Shown here piece by piece: positions 51,590-61,663 of a stretch of 64,000 nucleotides of DNA. Positions within the stretch are counted from its first letter, which is position 1. Each line of letters begins with the position of its first letter. The notes beneath the pieces are model-generated. The model searched no databases, was not told the origin of the DNA, and saw nothing but the letters and a program-made list of their open reading frames with translations. This stretch comes from Peptoniphilaceae bacterium (GTDB lineage Bacteria; Bacillota; Clostridia; Tissierellales; Peptoniphilaceae), in assembly GCA_910589545.1 (NCBI GenBank), contig CAJUSY010000045.1, positions 1 to 64,000 on the forward strand, written 5' to 3'. The translations under genes and the position numbers were made by a program.

Positions 51590-52600
51590 CTATTCTGTAA
51601 TTTCTTTTAATTTACCAAATATTTTGTAGTCAATATTGCGCAATTCACTTATATTTTTTGCTCCAAGCATCACCATAAGCATCTTCAACTTATATATTAA
51701 GCTATCCAAAAATTCCTTAGCAAATTCGTAACCACCATGCATTAAATATGATAACACTTCCCCACTCATAGCAGTCATATCCGCACCAAGTACCAAAGCT
51801 TTTATTATGTCAATAGATGTTCTTATTCCTCCACTTGCAATCAAAAACAAATCGTCTGGTTTATCTTGTAAGTCTATTAGCATTTTCGCCGTTGGAATTC
51901 CCCAACAATAAAACTCAGAAAATTCCATATCAAACCTTCTGTTATCTTCAATTTCAGAAAAATTTGTTCCTCCAAATCCTGCGATATCGATGTATCTAAC
52001 ACCTAAATCGTACAGTTCATTTACAGTTTTTTTATTCATTCCATATCCCACTTCTTTTACAATTATTGGGATATCTGTATTTTGAATAATATTTTTAATA
52101 TTATCTTTAATTCCTGTAAATTGTCTGTCTCCTTCTTCCATTATCAACTCTTGAATTGGGTTAAGATGAAGACCAAACATGTCAGCATCAATCATTTTAA
52201 TGGATTTTTTAACTGATTCTAAGCTTTCCCTTGCAGAGAGATTTCCTATTACTATATTTTCATTCTTTATCAAATTTTCTCGTACAAGTTCAAAACTTTC
52301 GGTTGCTTCTGGTTCTACGAGCGCAATTTTTTGACTACCTACTGCCATTGGAATATTAAATGTCTTACACAATCTAGCCAAATCTTCATTTATGTCACAG
52401 CAGGAATCTCCCCCGCCTGTCATAGCGTTTATCATAAATGGATAGTCTATCTTTTTTCCGTTAAATTCCATCGACAAATCTACATCATTTAAATCAATCT
52501 CAGGTAGAGATGTGTGTTCCAAATACACACAATCCAATAAATTATTGCCCTTATACTCAGATTTCAAATAATTTTCAATATGTTCTTGCTTTCTTTCCAC
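51590..52600 (-). CDS. fni: Isopentenyl-diphosphate delta-isomerase, type 2 (FMN)
   Basis: About 336 residues. FMN- and NADPH-dependent interconversion of IPP and DMAPP for isoprenoid (undecaprenyl) synthesis. Signatures: FMINAMTGGGDSC, AVGSQKIALVEPE, IGNLSAR, IIVKEVGYGM, DIAGFGGTNF and IASGGIRTSIDIIKALVLGAD. I prefer the GTG at 52600 (ERKQEHIENYL), with GGGAGG 7 bases upstream; the ATG at 52606 abuts that site. Single gene. Confidence 0.93.
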   Translation of the reverse strand: MERKQEHIENYLKSEYKGNNLLDCVYLEHTSLPEIDLNDVDLSMEFNGKKIDYPFMINAMTGGGDSCCDINEDLARLCKTFNIPMAVGSQKIALVEPEATESFELVRENLIKNENIVIGNLSARESLESVKKSIKMIDADMFGLHLNPIQELIMEEGDRQFTGIKDNIKNIIQNTDIPIIVKEVGYGMNKKTVNELYDLGVRYIDIAGFGGTNFSEIEDNRRFDMEFSEFYCWGIPTAKMLIDLQDKPDDLFLIASGGIRTSIDIIKALVLGADMTAMSGEVLSYLMHGGYEFAKEFLDSLIYKLKMLMVMLGAKNISELRNIDYKIFGKLKEITE

Positions 52601-52621
52601 AAACATACCTCCCAAAAAACA

Positions 52622-52680
52622 AAACCACTAATTATTTTGAGATTCTTCCTCATCTTCTTTATTTTCACGATTAGTGGTTT
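52622..52680 (-). terminator. Long-loop hairpin overlapping the LCP gene end
   Basis: AAACCACTAAT (52622-52632) pairs with ATTAGTGGTTT (52670-52680) over a 37-base loop. On the minus strand it is followed by a T-rich GTTTTTT run. The LCP stop codon (52628-52630) lies inside the 3' arm, so translation to the stop would compete with hairpin folding. Confidence 0.55.
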
Positions 52681-53578
52681 GATCATCCAGTTTGTATTCA
52701 GCAAATAATCTGTCTACAATTTCTGGTAATTTTTCTTCATCAGCCATATACCAACTTATTCCATCATCTTTGTATTCTCCTGGAAGTATATAGCTATGTA
52801 TCTTGCTAGATGAAAAGTTAGAAAGCTTTGTTAGATAAGCAGTCATGTCCCCCAAAGGAATGTTTGTCTTCACATCTTTTTTGAAAATATCAATCATCTT
52901 TGGCATTTTTGTAATATTCGATGGGCTCAATAATTGATCCAATAATGTTTTTATAAAATAGTGTTGATTTTCAATTCTGGCTTCATCTGAGCCTCCAAGT
53001 GGATGACGAGCTCTTACATATTGCAACGCTTCATCTCCATTTAGTTTCGATTTTCCTTTTGGTATATGAATATGTCGTGATTCTACATTTATTTCTGCAG
53101 GTGAGTCAACCTCTACTCCACCCATAGCATCTACTATGTGTTCAACACTATCAAAATCAACTTCAACATAATAATCCAAATCTATTCCCAGTAAATCCCT
53201 CAACGCTTTTAAAGATCCCTTTGCCCCTTCATAAGCGTGTGCTGCATTTACTTTATGAATATTGCCATTTAATCTAATTTGTGTATCTCTTGGTACAGAT
53301 AGTATGTCAACATTTCCTGAATTAAAATTAACCTTACAAACCATTATCGTATCAGATCTTTGATGATCTGTTGTGCTTACTTCTTTATCAATACCTAATA
53401 ATACAAATAAAAATTCATCTGGTATATTTTGTTCAATTACGTTATTTTTTCCTAATTCATCGCCTTTAATATCAGAGCCAGTTGCTTTTAAGCTTCCCAA
53501 AAATTTACCAGCACCAAAGTATCCCCCTAAAAATAGTGCTAGCGAAATAAAAAAGACAATAACAGCTCTTTTCTTCAT
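52628..53578 (-). CDS. LytR-CpsA-Psr (LCP) family wall-polymer ligase
   Basis: About 316 residues. One N-terminal membrane helix (about 4-24) precedes the extracytoplasmic LCP domain with FVLLGIDKEVSTTDHQRSDTIM, VDILSVPRDTQIRLNG and LQYVRARHPLGGSDEARIENQ. LCP enzymes attach teichoic acids or capsule to peptidoglycan. The tail is acidic. I start at the ATG at 53578, with GGAGG a few bases upstream; the TTG at 53590 includes that site. Single gene. Confidence 0.92.
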   Translation of the reverse strand: MKKRAVIVFFISLALFLGGYFGAGKFLGSLKATGSDIKGDELGKNNVIEQNIPDEFLFVLLGIDKEVSTTDHQRSDTIMVCKVNFNSGNVDILSVPRDTQIRLNGNIHKVNAAHAYEGAKGSLKALRDLLGIDLDYYVEVDFDSVEHIVDAMGGVEVDSPAEINVESRHIHIPKGKSKLNGDEALQYVRARHPLGGSDEARIENQHYFIKTLLDQLLSPSNITKMPKMIDIFKKDVKTNIPLGDMTAYLTKLSNFSSSKIHSYILPGEYKDDGISWYMADEEKLPEIVDRLFAEYKLDDQTTNRENKEDEEESQNN

Positions 53579-53605
53579 TCTTTCCTCCAATTACTTTCTT
53601 AATGA

Positions 53606-53635
53606 ACAAAGCACTCGGATATACCGGTGCTTTGT
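53606..53635 (-). terminator. Hairpin after the activator-ATPase gene
   Basis: ACAAAGCAC (53606-53614) pairs with GTGCTTTGT (53627-53635); an inner CGG/CCG extends it past a bulge. No T run follows on the minus strand, so termination is uncertain; it could instead lie in the LCP leader. Confidence 0.4.
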
Positions 53636-53701
53636 CATAACACTTATTTAATTATATCAAAAACAATGAAAATTTACACTAATTTTGATTTTTTGTAAGT
53701 T

Positions 53702-56700
53702 TTAGTTATTAATTTTCTCTTTTGCTTGTGAAAGCATAAGCTTAATTCTGTTGATTTGGTTTACTTCGCTTGCACCAGGGTCGTAATCAATCGGAATGAT
53801 ATTTGCTTGTGGATACAATTGTCTAATTCTTTTGATAACGCCTTTTCCTGTAATATGGTTAGGCAAACAACCAAAAGGTTGGATACACACAATGTTATTG
53901 GCATTTATATGAATTAACTCTATCATTTCAGCTGTTAACAACCATCCTTCACCATATTGATTTCCAAGTGATACAACTTCTTGTGCATAATCTTCTAATT
54001 CTTGTATTTTAAGTGGATGAGTAAACTTCGATTTTATTAATTGACTTCTGATATATTTTCTATAGTGTTCAATTAAATTTACTCCCATATTGCACATAAA
54101 TCCTGTGAATTTTGATTTAGATAAGAAGTTTCCCTTATGGTATTCATTTCTCAAACAATAAAGCACAAAATCTGTCAAATCAGGCATAACAACTTCACAA
54201 CCTTCTTTTTCTAATAAATCTTGTAAATTATTGTTAGCTTGAGGAAGATATTTTACTAGAATTTCACCTACAATACCAACTTTTGGTTTTTTGATATCTA
54301 ACAGTTCAATCTTAGAGAAGTCTTCTATAATTTCATCGACAGTTTGTCTGAATAGTTTTGAACTTGATTTCAAAACTCTCTTTTGACATTCTTCAATCCA
54401 TTTTTGTTTTAAAATATCTGTTTGTTTTTCTTTTTCGTATGCTCGTGTGAAATTTGATAATCTCATAATCAAATCTCCGTACAATACTGCAACAATCATC
54501 TTTTGTAAAACTAATGGAGAAAGGTTAAACCCTTCGTTTGTTTCGATGTTTTGCCATGAAATAGCAATTACTGGAATATTTTCATAACCTGCTTCTTTTA
54601 ATGCTTTTCTAATAAATCCAACATAGTTACTTGCTCTGCAAGCTCCTCCAGTTTGACTCATTAACAAAGCTAGCTTATCAGTATCATATCTTCCAGAATT
54701 TATAGCTTCCATCATTTGACCTACAACGGTAATTGAAGGATAACAAGCGTCGTTGTTTACATATTTTAATCCTTCGTCGATAACTTTTGAATTTACATCC
54801 TTTAAAAATTCAACTTTGTAGCCATTATCTTTGAACAATGATTCCATTATTTCAAAATGATCCGGAGCCATTTGTGGTGCAAGAATTGTGTATTCTTCTT
54901 TCATTTTCTTAGTAAATTCAACTTTTTCAACGTGGTATGATTTCTTCACATTTGGAATGAAGTTCTTCTTTTCAAGCGCTTGAATCAAAGATCTAATTCT
55001 TATTTTAACAGCACCTAAGTTGCTAATTTCATCTATTTTTAATACAGTATAAATTTTTCCTTTAGCAGACAAAATTTCATTGACTTGGTCTGTAGTTACA
55101 GCATCAATTCCACATCCAAATGAATTTAGCTGAACCATTTCCAAATCCTCACTGTTTCCGACAATTTCTGCCGCTCTGTAAAGTCTTGAATGATATACCC
55201 ATTGATCTAAAACTCTCAAATCACTGTCGACATCATCATCGTAGTCAATTATAGAATCTTCAGATAAAACTCCTAATCCAAGTGATGTGATAAGTTCTGG
55301 AATTCCGTGGTTGATTTCTGAATCTACATGATATGGCCTACCAGCTAATACGATTGCTTTTTTACCCATTTCACGAATTTTAGCTAAAGATTTCTTTCCT
55401 TCGATTTTTACATCTTTTCTGTATTTTTCAAGCTCATCCCATGCCACATCAACACTATTAGATATATCCTTATCTGAAAGTTTTAGTTCTTTTAGTTCAT
55501 CTATTAGTCGTTTTTTCAATTTATTCTTATCTTGGAATGAAATGAATGGGTTGAAGTATTTTGTGTTTTTCAATCCATCTACATTATTCTTAATAACTTC
55601 TGGATATCCTGTTACGACTGGGCAATTGATATGGTTGTTAGCCTTGTCGTATTCTTGTTTTTCAAAAAATACTGAAGGGTAGAATATCATATCAACATTT
55701 TTTTCTAACAAATCTTCAATGTGACCGTGAACTAATTTTGCTGGATAACAACATGTTTCACTTGTAATCGAAGATATCCCTTTTTCGTAAATTTGTCTTG
55801 ATGATTTAGAAGACAACACTACTCTGTATCCTAAGTTTGTAAAGAAAGTGTGCCAGAAAGGATAGTTTTCATACATATTCAACACCCTAGGAATTCCTAC
55901 AGTTGCTTTTGCCTTGTCTTTAGGAATACTCTTATATCCAAATAATCTTTTGTTTTTATAATCGTACATGTTTGGAAGTTTGTCTTTTTTATCTAGACTA
56001 ATTCCTGCTCCTCTTTCGCATCTGTTTCCTGTCACAAATTTCTTGCCATTTGCAAATATATTAATAGTCAACTTGCAATGATTTGAGCAATATTTACATT
56101 CTGCTTGTTCTTGTGTGTATTCGAATTTTTCAAGCTCATCTTTTGATAAAATCGTAGAATATCCTGTAGATTTTTCTTTTGCAATCAAAGCCATTCCCAT
56201 AGCTCCCATAAGTCCCGAAATATTTGGCCTTGTAGGAACTTTGCGTGTAATTTTTTCAAATGCTCTCAAAATCGCATCTCCGTAGAATGTTCCACCTTGA
56301 ACTACAATGTGTTCTCCAAGTTTTGATGGATCTCTAAGTTTAATAACTTTTTGAATTGCGTTTTTGATTACCGAATAGCACAATCCCGCTGCAATGTCGC
56401 TTACACTAGCGCCTTCTTTTTGCGCCTGTTTTACCTTGGAATTCATGAAAACAGTACATCTTGAACCTAAATCGACTGGATTTTGTGATTCAAGAGCTTT
56501 TTGTTGAAATTCTTGCACACTCAAGTTCAAGCTATGAGCAAATGTTTCAATAAAGGAACCACATCCAGAAGAACATGCTTCATTTAATTGAATAGAATCT
56601 ATTATACCATCATTCACATGCATAGCTTTCATGTCTTGGCCGCCGATATCCAACACAAAATCAACTTCTGGATCAAAGTATCTTGCAGCAGTCAAATGCG

Positions 56701-57907
56701 CTATTGTTTCAACTTCTCCGAAATCTACTGACAATGCTTGCTTTATAAAATCTTCGCCGTATCCTGTAATACCACTACTTACGATTTTTTGATTGTCATT
56801 TAGTTTAGAATAAATTACTGATAGTTGTTCTTTTACTAAATCTAGTGGATTTCCTTGGTTATTTGCATAAAAATCATAAACAATGTTGCAATCTTCATCA
56901 ATTACTACAATTTTACTAGTAGTTGAACCCGCATCTATTCCCAAGTATAAGTTACCTTCTACCTCTTCAATATTTTTAAATTTTACGTTCGATTTTTTGT
57001 GATTTTCGTAGAATTCTTTTTTTTCTTCGTCATTTTTGAATAAAGGTTCAAGTATTAAATCATCACTAATTTCTTGTTTTTTATCGTAAGATCTATTCAA
57101 TAAATCTTCATATTTTACAGTCTTCTCATCCATGGACGCTATAGCAGCTCCCAATGCCACAAACACTTGTGCATTTTCAGGGCTGTAAAATGTATTAATT
57201 CCATCATCTAGTGTGGTTATGAATCTGTTTCTTAATTCCGATAAGAAATAAAGTGGTCCACCCAAAAATACAATATTTCCCTCAATAGGTCTTCCACACG
57301 CAAGATTTGAAATAGTTTGGTTAACAACAGATTGGAACACGCTAACAGCCATGTCTTCTTTTGTTGCTCCTTGGTTTATCAAAGCTTGTATATCAGTTTT
57401 CGCATAAACTCCACATCTACTTGCAATCGAAAATATTTTCTTATAATCTTTGGCTAATTCATTAAGTCCAGATGCATCCGTCTTTAATAAAGCTGCCATT
57501 TGGTCTATAAATGCACCAGTTCCACCTGCACAGATGGAATTCATTCTTTGTTCTACGTTTCCTCTTAGGTAAGTTATCTTACTGTCTTCTCCCCCAAGCT
57601 CAATACAAACATCGGCATTAGGGATGTATTTTTTAATAGCAGTTGTTCCCGCTACAACTTCTTGTATAAATTCAATATTCAAATTGTCTTCAACATACAT
57701 TCCGCCGCTTCCAGTTACCATTATAGTACAATCACTGTTTTTGAACTCTGGATGAGAATCGTATGCTTGTTTAAGAACATTTTTGGTAGTTTCTTCTATG
57801 TCAGAACGGTGTCTAGTGTATTCTTGAAATAAAATTTCATAATCTTCATTTATAATGACAAGTTTGACAGTAGTTGATCCTACATCTAACCCCATGTGGA
57901 TTTTCAT
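53702..57907 (-). CDS. Giant 2-hydroxyacyl-CoA dehydratase activator-type ATPase (two BcrA/BadF domains + DUF2229)
   Basis: 1401 residues. Two ASKHA (BcrAD/BadF) ATPase domains lie in tandem: about 1-265 (GLDVGSTTVKLVIINEDYE, ICAGGTGAFIDQM) and about 320-575 (YLGIDAGSTTSKIVVIDED, EACSSGCGSFIETF). They carry the Cys-Gly-rich loops that hold a [4Fe-4S] cluster in activators. A cysteine-rich linker and DUF2229 region follow (about 635-880, TSETCCYPAKLVHGH), then a long domain resembling the dehydratase D component. Related proteins are common in amino-acid-fermenting anaerobes. ATP-driven low-potential electron transfer is expected by family, but the acceptor is unknown. GGAGGG precedes the ATG. 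Confidence 0.85.
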   Translation of the reverse strand: MKIHMGLDVGSTTVKLVIINEDYEILFQEYTRHRSDIEETTKNVLKQAYDSHPEFKNSDCTIMVTGSGGMYVEDNLNIEFIQEVVAGTTAIKKYIPNADVCIELGGEDSKITYLRGNVEQRMNSICAGGTGAFIDQMAALLKTDASGLNELAKDYKKIFSIASRCGVYAKTDIQALINQGATKEDMAVSVFQSVVNQTISNLACGRPIEGNIVFLGGPLYFLSELRNRFITTLDDGINTFYSPENAQVFVALGAAIASMDEKTVKYEDLLNRSYDKKQEISDDLILEPLFKNDEEKKEFYENHKKSNVKFKNIEEVEGNLYLGIDAGSTTSKIVVIDEDCNIVYDFYANNQGNPLDLVKEQLSVIYSKLNDNQKIVSSGITGYGEDFIKQALSVDFGEVETIAHLTAARYFDPEVDFVLDIGGQDMKAMHVNDGIIDSIQLNEACSSGCGSFIETFAHSLNLSVQEFQQKALESQNPVDLGSRCTVFMNSKVKQAQKEGASVSDIAAGLCYSVIKNAIQKVIKLRDPSKLGEHIVVQGGTFYGDAILRAFEKITRKVPTRPNISGLMGAMGMALIAKEKSTGYSTILSKDELEKFEYTQEQAECKYCSNHCKLTINIFANGKKFVTGNRCERGAGISLDKKDKLPNMYDYKNKRLFGYKSIPKDKAKATVGIPRVLNMYENYPFWHTFFTNLGYRVVLSSKSSRQIYEKGISSITSETCCYPAKLVHGHIEDLLEKNVDMIFYPSVFFEKQEYDKANNHINCPVVTGYPEVIKNNVDGLKNTKYFNPFISFQDKNKLKKRLIDELKELKLSDKDISNSVDVAWDELEKYRKDVKIEGKKSLAKIREMGKKAIVLAGRPYHVDSEINHGIPELITSLGLGVLSEDSIIDYDDDVDSDLRVLDQWVYHSRLYRAAEIVGNSEDLEMVQLNSFGCGIDAVTTDQVNEILSAKGKIYTVLKIDEISNLGAVKIRIRSLIQALEKKNFIPNVKKSYHVEKVEFTKKMKEEYTILAPQMAPDHFEIMESLFKDNGYKVEFLKDVNSKVIDEGLKYVNNDACYPSITVVGQMMEAINSGRYDTDKLALLMSQTGGACRASNYVGFIRKALKEAGYENIPVIAISWQNIETNEGFNLSPLVLQKMIVAVLYGDLIMRLSNFTRAYEKEKQTDILKQKWIEECQKRVLKSSSKLFRQTVDEIIEDFSKIELLDIKKPKVGIVGEILVKYLPQANNNLQDLLEKEGCEVVMPDLTDFVLYCLRNEYHKGNFLSKSKFTGFMCNMGVNLIEHYRKYIRSQLIKSKFTHPLKIQELEDYAQEVVSLGNQYGEGWLLTAEMIELIHINANNIVCIQPFGCLPNHITGKGVIKRIRQLYPQANIIPIDYDPGASEVNQINRIKLMLSQAKEKINN

Positions 57908-57974
57908 TTTATCCCTCCATATTCCTATACTAAGTAAGTATATTTCAAAAGTACAAAAACTTCAATAAATTTTT

Positions 57975-58856
57975 TTATGTATTGTATTTTTTAATTTTAC
58001 TATTAATCTCCGAAATTACTCTCAATTTGTCACAAGACCATTTAGGAAGATAAAGTTTTGGTTTAAAAGCATCTCCAGTCATGCGATGAACTACAGTGTC
58101 CTCGTTTAAAATTTTAAAACTATCGACAACCCAATCTGTGTATTCATCCATAGTCAAAATCTTAAATTTGTGATTTTGATAATAGTCGTACAACCTAGAA
58201 TCTGTTTGTATATATAACGAATGGATTTTGATTCCCCAAATATTATGCTTTTGCGTTTGGTACACACTCTCCAAGAAATCATCCTCTTGTTCATAAGGTA
58301 GACCGGCAATAACATGTGAAATAACTTTGATGTCGTTATCCATAAGTTTTTTTACCATATCAAAGTAAATATCATTACTATAAGCGCGATTAATCAACTC
58401 TACGCTTTGTTTTTTTGTAGATTGAAGTCCCATTTCAACCCACAGATCGACCTTTTTGCTGATTTCTTTAAGCAGTTTTATTTTCTCATCGTCTAAGCAA
58501 TCTCCTCTAGTTGCAATATCTAATACCAATACATTTTCATTTTCAATAGCATCGTAATAAATTTGTCTTAACTCATTAACATGCTTATATGTATTAGTAA
58601 AAGATTGAAAATACGCTATAAACTTGTCGGCTTTTTTCTTCTCAGATAATCTTTTAATCTGCAAGTCAACCTGATTTTTTATTGAAAAATCGTTAAAAGT
58701 AAATTCTCCTGAACCACTTTCAGAACAAAAAATACAGCCTTTGGAATTAACTCTATTAGGGCAACTAAACCCACCATCCAATGGCAATTTGTAAACTTTA
58801 GTTCCGTATATCTTTTTTAAATAATCGTTTAATCTATTTATTTTTATTTTTTTCAC
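57975..58856 (-). CDS. Radical SAM protein, TIGR01212 (YtqA-like) family
   Basis: 293 residues. The N-terminal KVYKLPLDGGFSCPNRVNSK segment and the following GCIFC carry the spaced cysteines for a radical SAM cluster (C-x-x-x(n)-C-x-x-C). GLQSTKKQSVELINRAY and VISHVIAGLPYEQEDD are family segments, and the Elp3-like core is clear. The substrate is unknown. It starts at a GTG (58854-58856) with AGGAGG upstream, inside the last 23 bases of tadA, so it is coupled to that gene. Confidence 0.85.
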   Translation of the reverse strand: MKKIKINRLNDYLKKIYGTKVYKLPLDGGFSCPNRVNSKGCIFCSESGSGEFTFNDFSIKNQVDLQIKRLSEKKKADKFIAYFQSFTNTYKHVNELRQIYYDAIENENVLVLDIATRGDCLDDEKIKLLKEISKKVDLWVEMGLQSTKKQSVELINRAYSNDIYFDMVKKLMDNDIKVISHVIAGLPYEQEDDFLESVYQTQKHNIWGIKIHSLYIQTDSRLYDYYQNHKFKILTMDEYTDWVVDSFKILNEDTVVHRMTGDAFKPKLYLPKWSCDKLRVISEINSKIKKYNT

Positions 58857-59301
58857 GAATCCTCCTGAAAAAACTCTGCATCAAATCCACGCACTCTTTT
58901 TCCATGATGCTCTTTACATCAATTTTGTGGTTAAGTCCTTCGTAATCATTTAATGAAATCAAAGACCCGCAAGCTCCTCTTTTTTTATCAAAAGCCCCGA
59001 AAACAACTCTGGGTATTCTAGAATACACCAAAGCACCAGTACACATCACGCACGGCTCCAATGTCACATACATCGTGCAATCATCCAGTCTGAAATTTCC
59101 GATAACCTTGGTCGCTTGATTTATCGCTTTTAGTTCTGCATGCATTGTCGCATTATTATCGCGTTCCACACTATTGTAAGCTTTAGCTATTATTTCTTTA
59201 TTTTTTACAATTACACATCCAACTGGAACTTCATTCAAATCAAAGGCAATTTTCGCTTGTTCAATAGCTTTAAGCATGAATTTTTCATCATCATTTCTCA
59301 T
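58834..59301 (-). CDS. tadA: tRNA-specific adenosine deaminase
   Basis: 155 residues; deaminates the wobble adenosine of tRNA-Arg(ACG) to inosine. Zinc motifs HAELKAINQA and PCVMCTGAL are intact, with NNATMHAE before the first. Normal length. It is followed by, and overlaps, the radical SAM gene. It is divergent from prs. Confidence 0.95.
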   Translation of the reverse strand: MRNDDEKFMLKAIEQAKIAFDLNEVPVGCVIVKNKEIIAKAYNSVERDNNATMHAELKAINQATKVIGNFRLDDCTMYVTLEPCVMCTGALVYSRIPRVVFGAFDKKRGACGSLISLNDYEGLNHKIDVKSIMEKECVDLMQSFFRRIREKNKNK

Positions 59302-59392
59302 AATTTATAAAACACCTTTCCTTTACAAATTATATCAAATAGTTTGTGTTATTAAAATTTGAATAGGTAATTTTTTTGTGATATTCTTTATA

Positions 59393-59398
59393 TATAAT
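59393..59398 (+). promoter_or_regulatory. Candidate -10 element of prs
   Basis: A perfect TATAAT 20 bp upstream of the prs start codon. No -35 at normal spacing is convincing, so only the -10 is claimed. Confidence 0.4.
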
Positions 59399-59418
59399 GT
59401 ACTATTTAAGGAGGACTT

Positions 59419-60525
59419 ATGTCAGAATCAAAATTTGAAGAATTTCCATACGGAGAACTTGGAATCATAGCAATGAAAAACATCGAAGGTTTGGCAAAAG
59501 AAGTTGATGAGCTTTTGATGAAAAAAAACGGTGCAACAGAAAGTTATTTATTAAAGATAACAGAATCTAGATTCAGTAACGGTGAAGGTAAGGTTACTAT
59601 TGATGAGTCTGTAAGAGGTCGTGATATTTTAATAATATCTGACGTCGGTAATTATGGATTGAAATACAACATGTTTGGAGAAGAAACAATAATCGGTCCA
59701 GATGAACACTTCCAAGACATCAAAAGAGTTATCTCTGCAATTAACGGAAAAGCTTCTCGTATTAATGTAATGATGCCTCTTTTATATGCCTCACGTCAAC
59801 ACAGACGTAAATCCAGAGAATCACTTGACTGTGCAATGGCTCTCCAAGAATTGGAAAACATGGGCGTAGATGGAATTTACACATTTGATGTCCACGATCC
59901 AAACGTACAAAATGCAATTCCATTGATGACATTTGAAAATATCTATCCTACAGCAGAAATAGTTACACATTTCTTAGAAAAAGAAAACATAACTACTGAT
60001 GAATTAGATAAGAAAAATATAATTATAATTTCACCAGATACTGGTGCGATGGATAGAGCAATTTACTATTCTAATATTTTGAAACAGGACATAGGATTAT
60101 TCTACAAAAGACGTGATTACACAAAAGTAGTAGATGGTAAAAACCCTATTATTGAACACAAATACATCGGACGTGAAGTTGACGGAAAAGACATTTTAAT
60201 CGTAGACGATATGATTGCTTCTGGCGGATCTGTTATTGATATAGCGAAACAATTGAAAAAACAAAATGCAAACAGAATTTTCTGTGCAGTAAGCTTTGCA
60301 CTGTTTACTGAAGGTCCTGACAAATTTGACCAAATGAACAAAGAAGGCTACATTGATGGCGTTTATTCTACAAACTTAACATACGTTCCAGAAGAAATCA
60401 AAAACAAAGATTGGTTCCATGCTGTAGATATGAGTGAATTGATGAGTGAATTCATCCACCACATTAACAGAGAAGAATCCATCTCAATTTTATTAGATAA
60501 AACAAGAGGTATTAATATTTTATAA
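59419..60525 (+). CDS. prs: Ribose-phosphate pyrophosphokinase (long clostridial variant)
   Basis: 368 residues; makes PRPP from ribose-5-phosphate and ATP. The ATP-binding/flexible-loop region is ASRQHRRKSRESL, TFDVHDPNVQNAI matches the His/Asp motif, and the PRPP loop is DILIVDDMIASGGSV. It is about 50 residues longer than the classic enzyme and diverged in its N-terminal half. AAGGAGG lies before the ATG. The aminotransferase gene follows after 10 bp. Confidence 0.88.
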   Translation: MSESKFEEFPYGELGIIAMKNIEGLAKEVDELLMKKNGATESYLLKITESRFSNGEGKVTIDESVRGRDILIISDVGNYGLKYNMFGEETIIGPDEHFQDIKRVISAINGKASRINVMMPLLYASRQHRRKSRESLDCAMALQELENMGVDGIYTFDVHDPNVQNAIPLMTFENIYPTAEIVTHFLEKENITTDELDKKNIIIISPDTGAMDRAIYYSNILKQDIGLFYKRRDYTKVVDGKNPIIEHKYIGREVDGKDILIVDDMIASGGSVIDIAKQLKKQNANRIFCAVSFALFTEGPDKFDQMNKEGYIDGVYSTNLTYVPEEIKNKDWFHAVDMSELMSEFIHHINREESISILLDKTRGINIL

Positions 60526-60535
60526 GGAGAGTAAA

Positions 60536-61612
60536 ATGAAATCATCTCACGGAGCAAATCTTTTTGAAATTCAAAAAGAATACGGATTTAACATAGATGA
60601 AATCAAAGATTTTAGTTCAAACGTAAATCCTTTGGGTCCAAGCCCTAAAGCCATAAAAAAACTTGAACAAAATTTAAATAAAGTTGGAGTCTACCCTGAC
60701 CCAAACTACGATAAGCTTTTATCATCTATCGAAAAATACACAAATGTATCCAGGAACAAAATCCTACTAACATCCGGTAGTACTAATCTGATTTCATCAT
60801 TTATTAGCCTAATTAATCCTAAAAATGCAATAATATTCAACCCTAGTTATTCTGAATACGAAAGAGAACTCAAAAAAATAAACTCGAATATAATTTCTTA
60901 TGATTTGGATAAATCTAATGATTTTTCAATAAATTGTGAGAAACTATCAAAAATGATAAAGGAAAATGACGTAAGTCTTGTGGTACTAACCAATCCAAAT
61001 AATCCGACAGGATATGCAATTGAAAACGAAAAACTAGAATCTATTATTAAAGCAAATGACTGCTATTTTATGATAGATGAAACCTATGTTGAATTTTCAG
61101 ATATAGACAAATATTCAGCTGTTAAATTGACCGATAAATGTGATAACTTACTTGTTATTCGCTCTACATCAAAGTTTTTTGCAGCGGCTGGAATAAGATT
61201 GGGATACGGAATAACTGGAAACAAAAAACTTTACGATGATATAAATAAACACACGAACTTGTGGAACATAAACATATTTGCAGACATCCTTGGCTCTGAA
61301 ATGTTCACAGACACTGATTATCACAAAAAAGTGTATGAATTTGTAAATCGTGAAAAAACAAAAATGATATCTACTTTAGAAAAGATAGATTGTATAAAAG
61401 TATACCCATCAAAATCAAACTTCGTACTATGCGAAATATTGGACAAACGAATAACGGCACATGAGTTAAGGGAACAATTAATCCCACATGCTTTTATCAT
61501 AAGAGATTGTGCATCGTTTAATAATTTGAATGAATACTTTTTTAGATTTTGCATTTTGGATGAAGAATCTAACAACAAATTACTAAAATTAATTGAAGAA
61601 ATTTTAAAATAA
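60536..61612 (+). CDS. PLP-dependent class I/II aminotransferase (HisC/CobD-like)
   Basis: 358 residues, fold-type I. The N-terminal SSHGANLFEIQKEYG and FSSNVNPLGPSPKAI recall CobD-type threonine-phosphate decarboxylases, while the overall pattern also fits histidinol-phosphate aminotransferase. Further motifs are LTNPNNPTGYAIENE, MIDETYVEF and the PLP lysine in RSTSKFFAAAGIRLGYG. No cobalamin or histidine genes are adjacent, so the substrate is open. AAGGAGA precedes the ATG; it is co-transcribed with prs and ends at a palindromic terminator. Confidence 0.8.
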   Translation: MKSSHGANLFEIQKEYGFNIDEIKDFSSNVNPLGPSPKAIKKLEQNLNKVGVYPDPNYDKLLSSIEKYTNVSRNKILLTSGSTNLISSFISLINPKNAIIFNPSYSEYERELKKINSNIISYDLDKSNDFSINCEKLSKMIKENDVSLVVLTNPNNPTGYAIENEKLESIIKANDCYFMIDETYVEFSDIDKYSAVKLTDKCDNLLVIRSTSKFFAAAGIRLGYGITGNKKLYDDINKHTNLWNINIFADILGSEMFTDTDYHKKVYEFVNREKTKMISTLEKIDCIKVYPSKSNFVLCEILDKRITAHELREQLIPHAFIIRDCASFNNLNEYFFRFCILDEESNNKLLKLIEEILK

Positions 61613-61622
61613 TTCAATTTAG

Positions 61623-61652
61623 AAGGTCTCAGATTTTAAAATCTGAGACCTT
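61623..61652 (+). terminator. Palindromic terminator after the aminotransferase
   Basis: A 30-base perfect palindrome (arms begin AAGGTCTCAGA and end TCTGAGACCTT) followed by TTTTTG on the plus strand. It also lies 12 bp beyond the fdhA stop on the other strand, where the T run is weak. Confidence 0.85.
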
Positions 61653-61663
61653 TTTGTTTTCTT

